This document shows positions 55,201-63,717 of a stretch of 64,000 nt of DNA, in pieces (position 1 is the first letter of the stretch; the number at the start of each line of letters is the position of its first letter). The notes under the pieces are model-generated. The model worked only from the letters and a program-made list of their open reading frames with translations, was not told where the DNA came from and did no database searches. Source of the DNA: Nonomuraea roseoviolacea subsp. carminata (GTDB lineage: Bacteria > Actinomycetota > Actinomycetes > Streptosporangiales > Streptosporangiaceae). A program made the position numbers and the translations under genes. The stretch covers positions 4,216,001 to 4,280,000 of the forward strand of contig NZ_JAMZEC010000001.1 of NCBI RefSeq assembly GCF_024172185.1, written 5' to 3'.

Positions 55201-58200
55201 CCCCCAGATCGACGACGGGAACTGGCCGGGCAGCAGCTCGACCCGACGCGGATCGGACACGGTCGGCATCGGCCCGGGATCCTGCGACGCTGGCCGGATC
55301 ATGCCGGTCGGGATGAGCCTGGTCAGGGAGGCCCGATAGACGACCCGTCGCGAGGGACGGACCCTGCGCCGGAGCTTGCCGGCCACCCGGTGGACGCTGC
55401 TCGACACCCGGCCCCGCACCGGCCGGCGCTCGACCTCGATGACCAGCATCATGTCCTGCTGGACCCGGTCGAGGCCGTTGAACAGGCCGATCCGGTTGAG
55501 CCGGGTGCTCTGCCGGTTGATCGAGCCGTTGTACGAGCCGCCCCGGTGCGTGGACACGCCGCCGCCGTTGCCGCCGCTCGCGTCCGAGGTGCTGTAGTCC
55601 AGCCCGCCCGAGTAGGAGCGGTTGTACGACCGCGAGTGCGAGCGATCGGTGAAACGGTAGCGCTGGATGATGATCCCGGCCTCGTTCGTGTGGGAGAGGA
55701 ACCTCGCGCGGCGGGGGTTCTTGGAGTCGGCCGGCACCAGCCGTGCCCTGACCGTCACCTCCTCGATCTTCGAACCCGGCAGGGTGCCCTGCACGTGGTA
55801 GCTCTTCTCGTACCCCTGGGGCGACCACATGTCGAGGACGTGGATCCGGGCCGCGTCGTCGGAGAAGTTGACGGCCAGCTCCTCGCTCAGGGTCGGGCTG
55901 CTCTCCACCGCCCCGGGGATGGTGGCGCTCACGGCCCGGGTCACCGCGTCCAGCATCGACACCGGTCTGCCGCGCTTGCCGTGCGTGCGGCTCCAGTGCC
56001 AGCCGCGCTTCTCGGTCAGGTCCAGCGACTCCACCGTGCTGGTGCCCACCGCGCGGTCGTGCGAGGGGGCCAGCACGACGTCCCGCGAGCGTTCGAGGAG
56101 ATCCGCCGCGGCGCTGAGAGTCCGCTTGAGCTCCTTCGCCGGGTTGCCCCGGCGCCGGCCCTCCTGAGCCGCAGCCGGGTCGGGCGTGATGCCCATCACC
56201 TCCTTGACCCGGGCGAGCAGGGCCTGCGGGGTGTGCCGCGCCGCGTAGCCGACGTCCGCGCCGGCCTTGCGCGCCCTGGCCACGTCCTTGACGTAGCGCT
56301 GGACCAGGGGGACGGCGACGCTGGGGTCGAGGTCGAGACTGCGGTTGAGGAAGCGCTCGACGGCGTCGGCGACGAGGGCTGCCGGCAGCTTGAGCTCGCC
56401 GTCGATGTACATCTGCAGCGCCTCGTACTCGGAGATCATGCCGAGCACGGTGCCCTGCGCCGTGGCCGTCCGGGTGTGGCCCTGGGGTATCCGCCGCCCG
56501 GACGGCAGCGGGTGCGCCCCGCTCTCCGTGCCGGTGAAGGTGAGCGTCGTCGACGCGCGGACGATGTACTGGCGGCCGTACTTGATCGTGAGCTCTTCGT
56601 TGCCCCAGATGTCGAGGATCGAGGTGGAGTCGGCGGTGCCTGCCGACCGGGAGGGCAGCGTCACCGTGCCTCCGTCGCTCGACGTGCCTCCGTCGTCGAG
56701 GTCGGAGGCGCTCACCGAGGAGCCGACGGACAATCCCGACGATCCGCCCCAGGACACGCCGGCGCTGCCGAGCCCGAGGAGGATGTCGCCGTTGACGTGG
56801 TCGACGGCGCCGATCACCTCCGCCTCGCCGAGCTCGCCCTCCACCGACAGCGTGGAGCGGGAGGGACGGCCTTCGGAGCCCACGCCGAGGACGACGGACA
56901 GCGCCCGGGTGAACAGCTTGGTGTGGGCGACGAGGTTGCGCACGCTCAGCATCGCGGCGATGATCTGCCTGGCCCGGGAGCCGGCGCGCATGCTCCCCGG
57001 CGCCACCTGCCGGGCGGCGTCGTGACTGCCCGGCACGTCCATGTGCAGGATCATCAGCTTGCTGCGCGCCCTCCTGGACAGCTTGCCCAGGGGCGCCGGC
57101 GGGGTGCCGTTCTCCTCCGGCAGGAGGTCGGCGGCGAACTTCAGCTCGGCCCGGCCGCTCTCGGTGGCCAGGTTCGTCGACCCGCCCTTGTGCTCCAGGT
57201 CCGCGATCAGGTCGTGCCCGAGAGTGGTGATCGCGACCAGATCGCCGCTCTCGTCCAGCTTCACGACGTTGTCCGTGGTGCCGTCGCTGGAGCCGTGCGT
57301 ACGGGTGCGGTTGCCGCCGCCGTTGACGCCCACCTCGTGCGCCAGGCCGTCGTGGCCCTTGTCGGGTCCGTCGCCCTCGCTGACGGAGACGCCGCCCGAG
57401 TACGTCCGCGAACGGCTCACGGCCCGGGCCGAGGTGTCGGAGCCGATGTCGAGGTTGACCACCGTCTGGGAGTCGGTGTGCTTGAAGGGGCCGACCTCGT
57501 TGAACTTCTGCTTCAGGGACAGGCGCAGCGTGTACTCCTGCGGGCCGTGCGGGCCGTGCAGCGTCAGGTCGAGGGTGATGCCCCCCTGCGCCAGGGTGTC
57601 GTAGGCGGCCCGGATCCGGTGCTCCGTCAGCTGCTCCATGACCTCCTGCTCGTTGAGGATCTGGCTGGCGCGTTCGAGCGGGTTGGACGCGTACTGAGCC
57701 CTGCCGTCGACCATCCTCGGGACGATGCCGCGCTTCGCGAGCTCCTTCAGCACCTTCTCGCGGAACTCGTCCACACCTGTGACGTCCCCGACGAGGGCGG
57801 GGCCCGCGCCGCGCATCTGCCCGGGGCCGTCGCCGAGCCAGACGGGCAGCGCGGCCTTGCGGCCCGGGGGCGGACCGGGCCGCGGATCGCCGCGCAGCAC
57901 CTGGTTGCCGTCCGCGTCGAGCAACGGCCGGCCGTCCTTGTACACCAGCGCCGCGCTGTCGACGGGCAGCCCGTAGCGGTAGGCGGCCGACTCCCGCATG
58001 CTGACCACCGCCGTGCTCCGCATCGGCCGCAGCTTGACCGGAGGCTTGCCGAACACCTCCACCGTGAACGTGGTCTCCACGACGAGCTTGTAGCTCTGCT
58101 TGGGGCTGGTCTTCCTGTGCACGCTGGGGTGGATCGCCTGCTTGTTCGCGGTCGAGGAGTACGACTGCGACACCGACCTGGACCCCCTGGCCCTGGGCCC

Positions 58201-61200
58201 GATGGCGGGTTCGTAATCGCCGGGGCCGTCGAACTCCTGCAGCCAGGGGGTCTTGTAGCCGACGGAGGCGTTGCCCTCCAGCGACCTGCCCGCGGAGGCC
58301 CCGCTCGGCAGCGCGACGAAGTCGGTGACCACCTCCTCCTCCCACTCCTCGGCGTTAGCCCCGCCCAGCGGCTCGCACCGCACCAGGACGACCCGGCTTT
58401 CGGCGCGGACCTTCGCGTGGGGCTGGCCGTCGCGGGTGAAGACGCGCTCGTAGCCGTTGTTGACCGCCTCACGCAGCTGCAGGGGCAGCTCTTCGGTGAC
58501 GAACGTGCGGAGCTCGTCGTGCGTGACGGCGCCCACCCGGGTGTAGTCGCCGCCGAGCGCCGCCGCGACGGCGTCGAGGCCGCCCTCCAGCCCGGTCATG
58601 TGCGCCAGCACGTGCCGGGGAAACTTCGGGTCGCGCTTGGCCTCGTCGATGCGGGCCAGCTTGCGCGGGGGGTGGTCGGCGTAGGACTGCGAGAGCCAGA
58701 GCCGCTGCGCGGTGGCGTCGCCCGGGGCGCCGGTGTCGACCGTGACGCTGTCGGACCAGCCGTCGGACTTCCTGGTGCGCACCTCGACGCGCCAGCTCGC
58801 GTCGGCGTCGAACAGCAGCGGCTCGCTTCTGTCGTCGGCGACGTAGCCGCCCTGCGCGAACGCCGCGGCCCCGCCGGTGACCGACCAGTTGCGCCCGACG
58901 CTCGCCCCGACGCTGACCCCCAGCATCTCGACCAGGTGCCTGGCCGTCTGGCCCTCGGCCAGCAACGGCGCCAGGGCGGCGGTGTTGAAGCCCCCGGACA
59001 TGTTGGTGCTGTCCGCCTCGGTGACCGTGGCCGTGCGGCTCGACTGGAAGAACAGGCCGACCATCATCTCCGACCCCTTGATGGCCGGATCGATCACCTC
59101 GACCAGGTCGGACAGGGTGAGCTTGACCCGCACCTGCGCCGCCGACGAGCCGCGGCCCACCCGCAGCACCACGCCGTCGGGGGAGACGGCCTTGTGGAAG
59201 TCGGCCCTCAGCGCCTGCTCCAGCTCCAGCGCCGTGAATCGGTAATCGGACTTGTTGTCCGCCAGCATCTCGTTGACGGTGGCGGTGAGCCTGGTCAGAT
59301 GGGGCAGCCGGCCCGTCGGCAGGGCCGCGGACAGGCCGATCTCCTGCGGCAGCGCCACCGCCAGCGCGTCCAGGTAGCCCTGGTGCTGCCGCCGGGCCCT
59401 GGCCTCCAGGTTCTGGGCGATGTGACGCATGCCCACCTCGCCGGGCCGGGTGGCCGTGCCCGACTGCTTCATGGCTATGACGAGCTGCTCGTACGTCTGG
59501 CGGGCCTGCGTGGCCTCGGCCAGCGCGGCACGGTAGGCCGCGGCGCTCCTGAGGTTGCGGGCCCGGGCGGCGCGCAACGCCCGGTTCTTCTGCCGCTCCT
59601 TGCGTGCTCGCGTGAAACGCCCCTGGTCGTGCTGCTTGGCAGCCTTACGGGCCTCACGCGTGGCCTTGCGGGCCTGCTCCTTCGCCTCCTCGGCCTTGCG
59701 GGTCTTGGCCTGGATCTGCCGCCTGAGCGCGTCCTCGGCCTTCAGGAGCGCGTCGACGACGCCCTGGATGTGGTGGGCCGGCGAGTCCTTGGGGGGTAAG
59801 GACGGAGCCTGCTGGGTCCGCGTGCCCGGGCTGGGCGCCCAGGGCGGTGGCGGCGGGTTCTGGCCGCGCTCGATCAGCTGGCGGGACACGCCGTCGAAGT
59901 CCACGGCGAGCCGGCGCTGCTCGGCCGGCGTCGAGGCGCCGTGCCACTTCTCGGCCAGCAGCGCGAGTTCGTTGAGCTGCGCGTTCGCGCACATGTCGCG
60001 GGTGTTCTCGCCGGCGTGCCGGTGCGGCAGCATGCGCTGCCGTCCGCCCTCCTCGGAGGCCAGCACCTCCTGGAGGGTGTCGGTGATCTCGTGCAGCCAC
60101 ACCCGGGAGACCTGGCCCTCGCCGATGCGCGGGCCGAAGTGGACCAGGTGCGGGTCGCTCCTGGTGCCCGTCCGGATCTTGGTCTCGCCCATCAGCTTCG
60201 GGCTCATGCCGCCCTCGTCGGCGAGCCGGAGCAGGGCGTTCGTCTCGTTGCCCGTCAGGGCCAGGGCCTGGGCCAGGGTGGTGAGCGTCTGCGCGGACGG
60301 ACGCCGCCCTCGGCCCTCCTCGATGCGGGCGTAGTCGCCGGGTGACAGGCCCGCCCGGCGCGCGACCTCCTCCCGGCTCAGCCCGTGGCGGGTGCGGTGG
60401 CTGGTCAGGGCGCTCAGGACGTCCGTCCACCCGATGGCGGGGCGGAAGTAGAGGGTGCCGTTCGACTTCGTGTGGACCGCGAGCAGGCTGCCCTGCTCCA
60501 GCCACGTGAACCCGGTCACCTCCTCGCCGAGGAAGTGGCGTGGGCGCACGTCGGCGAAGGCGCGGTGCACCTCGTCCAGGGTCAGGTCGGGGCCCTGGCG
60601 GCCGTCGGGCACGTGCCTGGTGCCGGGGACCGGCCGCGCGGTGACCGTGCCCGGCTTGCCGGCCGGCGCCGTGGCCGCCGGGTCTCCCTGACCGGGCGCG
60701 GGGGCCGGGGCGGTGCTCTCGCCCTCCTGGGCGACCAGCAGCATCGCGGCCGCCTCCGCCTGCAGGTCCGTGACGTCGGTGACGGCCTGGGCGCGGGTGT
60801 TCAGAGCGGCGCGTACGCGGTGCATGGTGGCGGCGGGGATCACGCGCACGTCGGAGCCCGAGGTGATGAGCAGGTCCCCGGTCGGGCCGATCACCGCGTC
60901 GGGGAAGCCGGTGGCGAGCGCGCCGATCAGAGCTGTGCGGGCCCGCTCGGCGGCGGCCTGGGCGGTCATCGCGGCGTTCTGCCCCGCGGAGGCTGCGGTG
61001 TCCACCGTGCCCTGGACGGCCGGACCCGTCTGACCCGCGTGGTGGGCCGGCTGGGCGGACGCGGTCTGGTCGGTCGTCGTGGCCGGGGCGGCGTGGGACG
61101 ACTCGCCGGAGGCATGGGCGGGCCGGCCGTCCGGCTGGGCATCCGGTTGGGCGTCCGGCTGCGTGGCCGGGTGATCCGGTTGCGGGGCGGCGTCACCCCT

Positions 61201-62865
61201 TCCTTGCGCCTGCCCGTCGGCGGCGCGCCGGCCCTGCGCGTCCCCGGAGTCGGGCCCGCCGGGCGAGGGCTGCTGCGCCGTGTGCGGTGCCGTCCCCGTC
61301 TGGCCCTGCGCCTGCGCGCCGGGGCCGCGCCCGGCAGGGCGGTGCGCGCCGTCGGCCGCATCAGGCGCGGCGCCGGTCCGGCCCTGCGCGTCCGGCTGGG
61401 CCTGCGCGTCCGGCCGGCCCTGCGCGTCCGGCTGGGCCTGGTGCGCCTGGGAGCCGGAGCCGCGCCTGGCGCCTGACCCGCCCAGTTCCGGGGCGGCGGC
61501 TCCGCGCCCGGCGCCGTCGCTCTGGCCGGCGGCCGACGGGCCCGCACCCGCCGTCGCGGGGGAGTGAGGGGTGGCGCCGGCCGCCCTCGGAGCACCGGCC
61601 ATCGCGGGCTCGGGCACGCGCACGACACCGCCCTGGTGACCGCCGTCGGGGCCTCCACCGGTGCCGGGCCCGCCGCCCGCCGGACCTCCATCCGGGCTTC
61701 CCCCCGGGGGGCCGCCGGCCGCGTGGGCGGCGTCGGCCCGCGCCGCGAGGTCGTAGGCGGAGGCCAGCGTGGTCAGCGGGTGGATCAGCGCCGAGGCCAC
61801 CGAGGGATTGAACGGGCTGATGGATCCGGTGCGCCCGGCGCCGCCGAAGAAGCCGCCCATGATGCTGTCGTAGGTGAACGGGTTCTCCCACTGGCCGTAG
61901 ATCAGGCCGTTGGCGACGTAGCTGCCGACCGGGGAGGCGATCGTGTTGGTCACGCCGGTGGTGAGCGCCCGGCCCGCGAACCCCGGCACGCGGCCGGTGA
62001 CGCGGGAGACGGGCCCGGCGACCCCCATGCCCGCGATCGCGCCGCCGCCCGCCCCGATGATCGCGGCCAGGGACCGGTCGAAGTCCCATTCCTTCCTGGT
62101 CCCCATCTTGATCTGCTGGTACTGGGCGACCGCGTCGATGAAGAACTCCTCGCCGATCTCCTCGACGAGTTCGTGGCCGATCGTGGTGCCCAGCAGCCGG
62201 CTGATCAGGCCGGGACCGGTGGCGCCGCTGAGCGTGCTCACCCGCGAGAGCTGCGTCGCGGTGATCGGCCTGGAGGCGGCGACCGCGAGCCTGACGAGGA
62301 TCCGGCTGATGACCGCGCGGGCGCCGGCCGCGGCCGGGCCGATGAGCGCGGTGGAGGATCCCGCGGTGAAGAAGTTGACGATGATGGCGATGGCGATGGC
62401 GACGACCGTGACCCAGAACGCCACGTTGATGGACAGCTTCGAGTACTGGGTCTCGACGGCGAAGTTGCTCGCCTGCTGCGCGTAGGCATGCGCGTTCCTG
62501 GCGACCCCGGCCATACCGCCCTGGTGGCCGTACAGGAACCTGGCCCTGGCGACGAAGTTGGCGGTGGCCGGCGCCTTCCAGCCGGTCACGATGGTGCGCG
62601 CGGCGGTGCCGGCCCGCGGCGTGCAGCCGGTGACCCCCTCGCCCAGGCCCTCGTACGCCTGGCACAGCTTCGACAGCCCGCTCTCGCTGGCCTCCGGCCA
62701 TTTCTGGCCGGCGGACAGCATGGGGATCAGCCAGTTGACGACCCAGGGCGGCAGCGCGTTGGTCTCCCAGGCCGGCATGACGTCCCGGTCGATGCGCACG
62801 GTCGACCGTTCGCCGGGCCCCGAGCCGCTGTAGCTGACGGGGCCGGAGGCGCCGTTGTGGCTCAC
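52201..62865 (-). CDS. Giant multidomain WXG100-like (CpnT-type N-terminus) protein, putative type VII-linked effector
   Basis: 3554 aa from GTG at 62865. Domains in order: a CpnT/WXG100-like N-terminal region with a hydrophobic stretch (about 1-330); a Gly/Pro/Gln-rich linker (about 375-660); an XRE-type HTH (about 830-875, GLSREEVARRAGLSPGDYARIEEGRG); a peptidase-like module with degenerate zinc motif H925-E-I-T-D929; a basic coiled coil (about 1030-1135); a very long beta-rich middle (about 1200-2700) with recurring Ser/Gly-rich SxSYS-type segments; a second copy of the peptidase-like module with intact H3035-E-L-S-H3039; a final helical region and a Cys-rich tail (CECPADEPCRCG). It follows a WXG100-like gene and precedes two candidate immunity genes. 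No C-terminal nuclease or deaminase motif is recognised, so toxicity is unproven. Confidence 0.85.
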   Translation of the reverse strand: MSHNGASGPVSYSGSGPGERSTVRIDRDVMPAWETNALPPWVVNWLIPMLSAGQKWPEASESGLSKLCQAYEGLGEGVTGCTPRAGTAARTIVTGWKAPATANFVARARFLYGHQGGMAGVARNAHAYAQQASNFAVETQYSKLSINVAFWVTVVAIAIAIIVNFFTAGSSTALIGPAAAGARAVISRILVRLAVAASRPITATQLSRVSTLSGATGPGLISRLLGTTIGHELVEEIGEEFFIDAVAQYQQIKMGTRKEWDFDRSLAAIIGAGGGAIAGMGVAGPVSRVTGRVPGFAGRALTTGVTNTIASPVGSYVANGLIYGQWENPFTYDSIMGGFFGGAGRTGSISPFNPSVASALIHPLTTLASAYDLAARADAAHAAGGPPGGSPDGGPAGGGPGTGGGPDGGHQGGVVRVPEPAMAGAPRAAGATPHSPATAGAGPSAAGQSDGAGRGAAAPELGGSGARRGSGSQAHQAQPDAQGRPDAQAQPDAQGRTGAAPDAADGAHRPAGRGPGAQAQGQTGTAPHTAQQPSPGGPDSGDAQGRRAADGQAQGRGDAAPQPDHPATQPDAQPDAQPDGRPAHASGESSHAAPATTTDQTASAQPAHHAGQTGPAVQGTVDTAASAGQNAAMTAQAAAERARTALIGALATGFPDAVIGPTGDLLITSGSDVRVIPAATMHRVRAALNTRAQAVTDVTDLQAEAAAMLLVAQEGESTAPAPAPGQGDPAATAPAGKPGTVTARPVPGTRHVPDGRQGPDLTLDEVHRAFADVRPRHFLGEEVTGFTWLEQGSLLAVHTKSNGTLYFRPAIGWTDVLSALTSHRTRHGLSREEVARRAGLSPGDYARIEEGRGRRPSAQTLTTLAQALALTGNETNALLRLADEGGMSPKLMGETKIRTGTRSDPHLVHFGPRIGEGQVSRVWLHEITDTLQEVLASEEGGRQRMLPHRHAGENTRDMCANAQLNELALLAEKWHGASTPAEQRRLAVDFDGVSRQLIERGQNPPPPPWAPSPGTRTQQAPSLPPKDSPAHHIQGVVDALLKAEDALRRQIQAKTRKAEEAKEQARKATREARKAAKQHDQGRFTRARKERQKNRALRAARARNLRSAAAYRAALAEATQARQTYEQLVIAMKQSGTATRPGEVGMRHIAQNLEARARRQHQGYLDALAVALPQEIGLSAALPTGRLPHLTRLTATVNEMLADNKSDYRFTALELEQALRADFHKAVSPDGVVLRVGRGSSAAQVRVKLTLSDLVEVIDPAIKGSEMMVGLFFQSSRTATVTEADSTNMSGGFNTAALAPLLAEGQTARHLVEMLGVSVGASVGRNWSVTGGAAAFAQGGYVADDRSEPLLFDADASWRVEVRTRKSDGWSDSVTVDTGAPGDATAQRLWLSQSYADHPPRKLARIDEAKRDPKFPRHVLAHMTGLEGGLDAVAAALGGDYTRVGAVTHDELRTFVTEELPLQLREAVNNGYERVFTRDGQPHAKVRAESRVVLVRCEPLGGANAEEWEEEVVTDFVALPSGASAGRSLEGNASVGYKTPWLQEFDGPGDYEPAIGPRARGSRSVSQSYSSTANKQAIHPSVHRKTSPKQSYKLVVETTFTVEVFGKPPVKLRPMRSTAVVSMRESAAYRYGLPVDSAALVYKDGRPLLDADGNQVLRGDPRPGPPPGRKAALPVWLGDGPGQMRGAGPALVGDVTGVDEFREKVLKELAKRGIVPRMVDGRAQYASNPLERASQILNEQEVMEQLTEHRIRAAYDTLAQGGITLDLTLHGPHGPQEYTLRLSLKQKFNEVGPFKHTDSQTVVNLDIGSDTSARAVSRSRTYSGGVSVSEGDGPDKGHDGLAHEVGVNGGGNRTRTHGSSDGTTDNVVKLDESGDLVAITTLGHDLIADLEHKGGSTNLATESGRAELKFAADLLPEENGTPPAPLGKLSRRARSKLMILHMDVPGSHDAARQVAPGSMRAGSRARQIIAAMLSVRNLVAHTKLFTRALSVVLGVGSEGRPSRSTLSVEGELGEAEVIGAVDHVNGDILLGLGSAGVSWGGSSGLSVGSSVSASDLDDGGTSSDGGTVTLPSRSAGTADSTSILDIWGNEELTIKYGRQYIVRASTTLTFTGTESGAHPLPSGRRIPQGHTRTATAQGTVLGMISEYEALQMYIDGELKLPAALVADAVERFLNRSLDLDPSVAVPLVQRYVKDVARARKAGADVGYAARHTPQALLARVKEVMGITPDPAAAQEGRRRGNPAKELKRTLSAAADLLERSRDVVLAPSHDRAVGTSTVESLDLTEKRGWHWSRTHGKRGRPVSMLDAVTRAVSATIPGAVESSPTLSEELAVNFSDDAARIHVLDMWSPQGYEKSYHVQGTLPGSKIEEVTVRARLVPADSKNPRRARFLSHTNEAGIIIQRYRFTDRSHSRSYNRSYSGGLDYSTSDASGGNGGGVSTHRGGSYNGSINRQSTRLNRIGLFNGLDRVQQDMMLVIEVERRPVRGRVSSSVHRVAGKLRRRVRPSRRVVYRASLTRLIPTGMIRPASQDPGPMPTVSDPRRVELLPGQFPSSIWGDPNRPSLYEVITAQLTKMVGPNAVEEIRPELVRRLLPSSLLTAFERMVEPDGEVLVRTARQKFRSQGTEVNVKARLSDLTIVSGPFEAEIGEVDRLADAQNATVSRNYVVPIGMGGNVKDSETGLDGGGKVGEQTSESVSDHHGGRRERSMFRKGLAYTVRLRVDYDLTFQNVARPRSSDDHPVGRPVHLPGATSGVVDVVLFADELAELQARMEANVRVAPPVAGQPTFMFLPARGREGLIEALRDARLAARERGAVAVVAVRDAYGLHRYHVHPDGSMRSTTPDGWFAEAFATLPATVLDAASAIGLDLRDVFLNTDVPGTFTKQVKAALMAHGVLAVDTQKPLWPAERRLASQPVGGSVGQNVAPPSVTSPAIENTPFSRSARPDTVPDLTVAEVRAQAVSAADLGGAAARVTWRSGDTMTVQVPGAPDQHVRVVMADPGEDLNAAVEPRAGTPDDPHVIRMWTRIHPDVVSSVLVHELSHVLQEASAVAAGAPQGVLRSSLAQEQAEGTDHCLVPRLNEHAHLSGKWRAAPDRATRAVLADAIDAIAADIEQRGHTPPAPPWGTGPRAPAPAEPQSRIARLLGGGTATGLDTSPAGLSQVARIAGVADVSLVPGQVRQFTVTTPGGGFTLELVEAARDATEVSVETRTRDRLTLRVPGEGGAGVTAAVAEQVAGHAAILAGRSGERLLGPGPVVSPRALGVPDAMTLARLRGLVHMISEGGLRGAAAARSALRAEMSRAGLAPGQDGAAARLLALARAGALSPADVAAIRGGETLPETAAAAAMARAAALMGAHVQVLGPGLLDIVIPGRPPIPVEVQPERAGAPEPGMLTYRVDGRLTIGANERAAAATAAAAVARARGGHPGHHAALAELHEAVRQARTATASQQRGRLGMLYDLITTTPLQVWRLLPEPVAAELAELRSGRRPRDWAAYLNRVRALSDTTGWLPPEEPEKLEEPDELEEPECECPADEPCRCGRRPGAEPERTPPEERVIAV

Positions 62866-62875
62866 GTCGTGGGCC

Positions 62876-63199
62876 TCAGATCTCCTTCAGCCCGGTGGTG
62901 ACGTCCTCGTAGGTGGCCGCGTTCGCGTACAGGGTGTTGTCCACGGTCGTGCGCAGCCTCTCGCCGGCGTCGGTGATCTGCGTGGTCAGGTCGACGCATT
63001 GGGTGAGCATCTGGTTCGGGCCGTCGCCGTTGAAATGCGCGGCCTTGAACTGCAGGCCCTCGATCCCGTCGCCCCACGGCGCGGCGGCCAGCGCTTCGCT
63101 GACGGCCGCCATGAGCTGCGGCGCTTCGCGTTCCCAGTCCTCGGCCATCGTGGTCCACTGGGAGAGGCCCAGCTCCACGACCTGCTTGGCGACGTCCAC
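62876..63199 (-). CDS. WXG100/Esx-like small helical protein
   Basis: 107 aa from GTG at 63199. It is a four-segment helical hairpin: VVELGLSQWTTMAEDWEREAPQLMAAVSEALAAAP, a central PWGDGIEGLQF turn, then CVDLTTQITDAGERLRTTVDNTLYANAATYEDV. The size, lack of signal peptide, W-G turn and position directly before the giant gene (10-nt gap) fit a type VII secretion partner or chaperone for the giant protein's N-terminus. It carries no classical W-x-G triplet, so the family label is approximate. Confidence 0.75.
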   Translation of the reverse strand: MDVAKQVVELGLSQWTTMAEDWEREAPQLMAAVSEALAAAPWGDGIEGLQFKAAHFNGDGPNQMLTQCVDLTTQITDAGERLRTTVDNTLYANAATYEDVTTGLKEI

Positions 63200-63213
63200 G
63201 CCATCCCGGGGGT

Positions 63214-63618
63214 TCAGCGGGTGCCTCCCATCTGCTCGGTGAAGCGCGCCATGACGGCTTCGAGGTCACCGTCGAGGTGCGCCTGGATCTCCTCGGCGGG
63301 GATCACCGGCTCGAAGATCTCGACGATGCGCTCCTGGGCTCTGACCGTCGCCCGCCTGGCGGTCTCCGCGATCGTGTCGGCCAGGTGCCGCGCGTCGGGC
63401 CGCCGGTAGATGCGGGGGTCGAGGTCCAGCCGGACGAGGTCGCCGCGAGCACCCACCGTCACCGAGACCAGGCCGTCGCGCGAGGTCTCGGTCACCTGGA
63501 TCGCCCTGGCCTTGGCGTGCAACTCCGCGCCGGCGTCCTGGATGCGTTGGAACATGCCTTGCAGTTCTTCGGCGTACGCCCTCATTCCCGCTATGTCGGG
63601 TCGGTCGAGCGAATCCAT
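63214..63618 (-). CDS. YbaB/EbfC-like nucleoid-associated family protein
   Basis: 134 aa from ATG at 63618, with a GGGGG stretch upstream; the longer frame adds 20 residues of poor character. The fold is typical: an N-terminal helix (MRAYAEELQGMFQRIQDAGAELHAKARAI), a two-strand section DGLVSVTVGARGDLVRLDLDPRIY, then helices (ADTIAETARRATVRAQERIVEIFEPVI). YbaB-like proteins often head WXG100/type VII effector operons in actinomycetes, where they may act as secretion adaptors rather than DNA binders. The next gene follows after 14 nt. Promoters should lie in 63619-63717, which is notably AT-rich. Confidence 0.85.
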   Translation of the reverse strand: MDSLDRPDIAGMRAYAEELQGMFQRIQDAGAELHAKARAIQVTETSRDGLVSVTVGARGDLVRLDLDPRIYRRPDARHLADTIAETARRATVRAQERIVEIFEPVIPAEEIQAHLDGDLEAVMARFTEQMGGTR

Positions 63619-63717
63619 GACACCCCCAGACGCACAAGCCCGCGTGTGTCTCTTACGGCACTGTCGTATTTCCCCCAAGTTTCCGTCACATGAACATCAA
63701 TAGACAAGAGTTTCCTG

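Noticed and set aside
53524-59799. 2091-codon plus-strand open frame, and a 1824-codon frame at 52871-58345, antisense or out of frame to the giant gene
   Set aside because: They lie opposite or across the giant gene, are rich in Arg, Gly, Val and His as expected of shadow frames in high-GC DNA, and contain no recognisable domain. The minus-strand frame has clear domains and good operon context.
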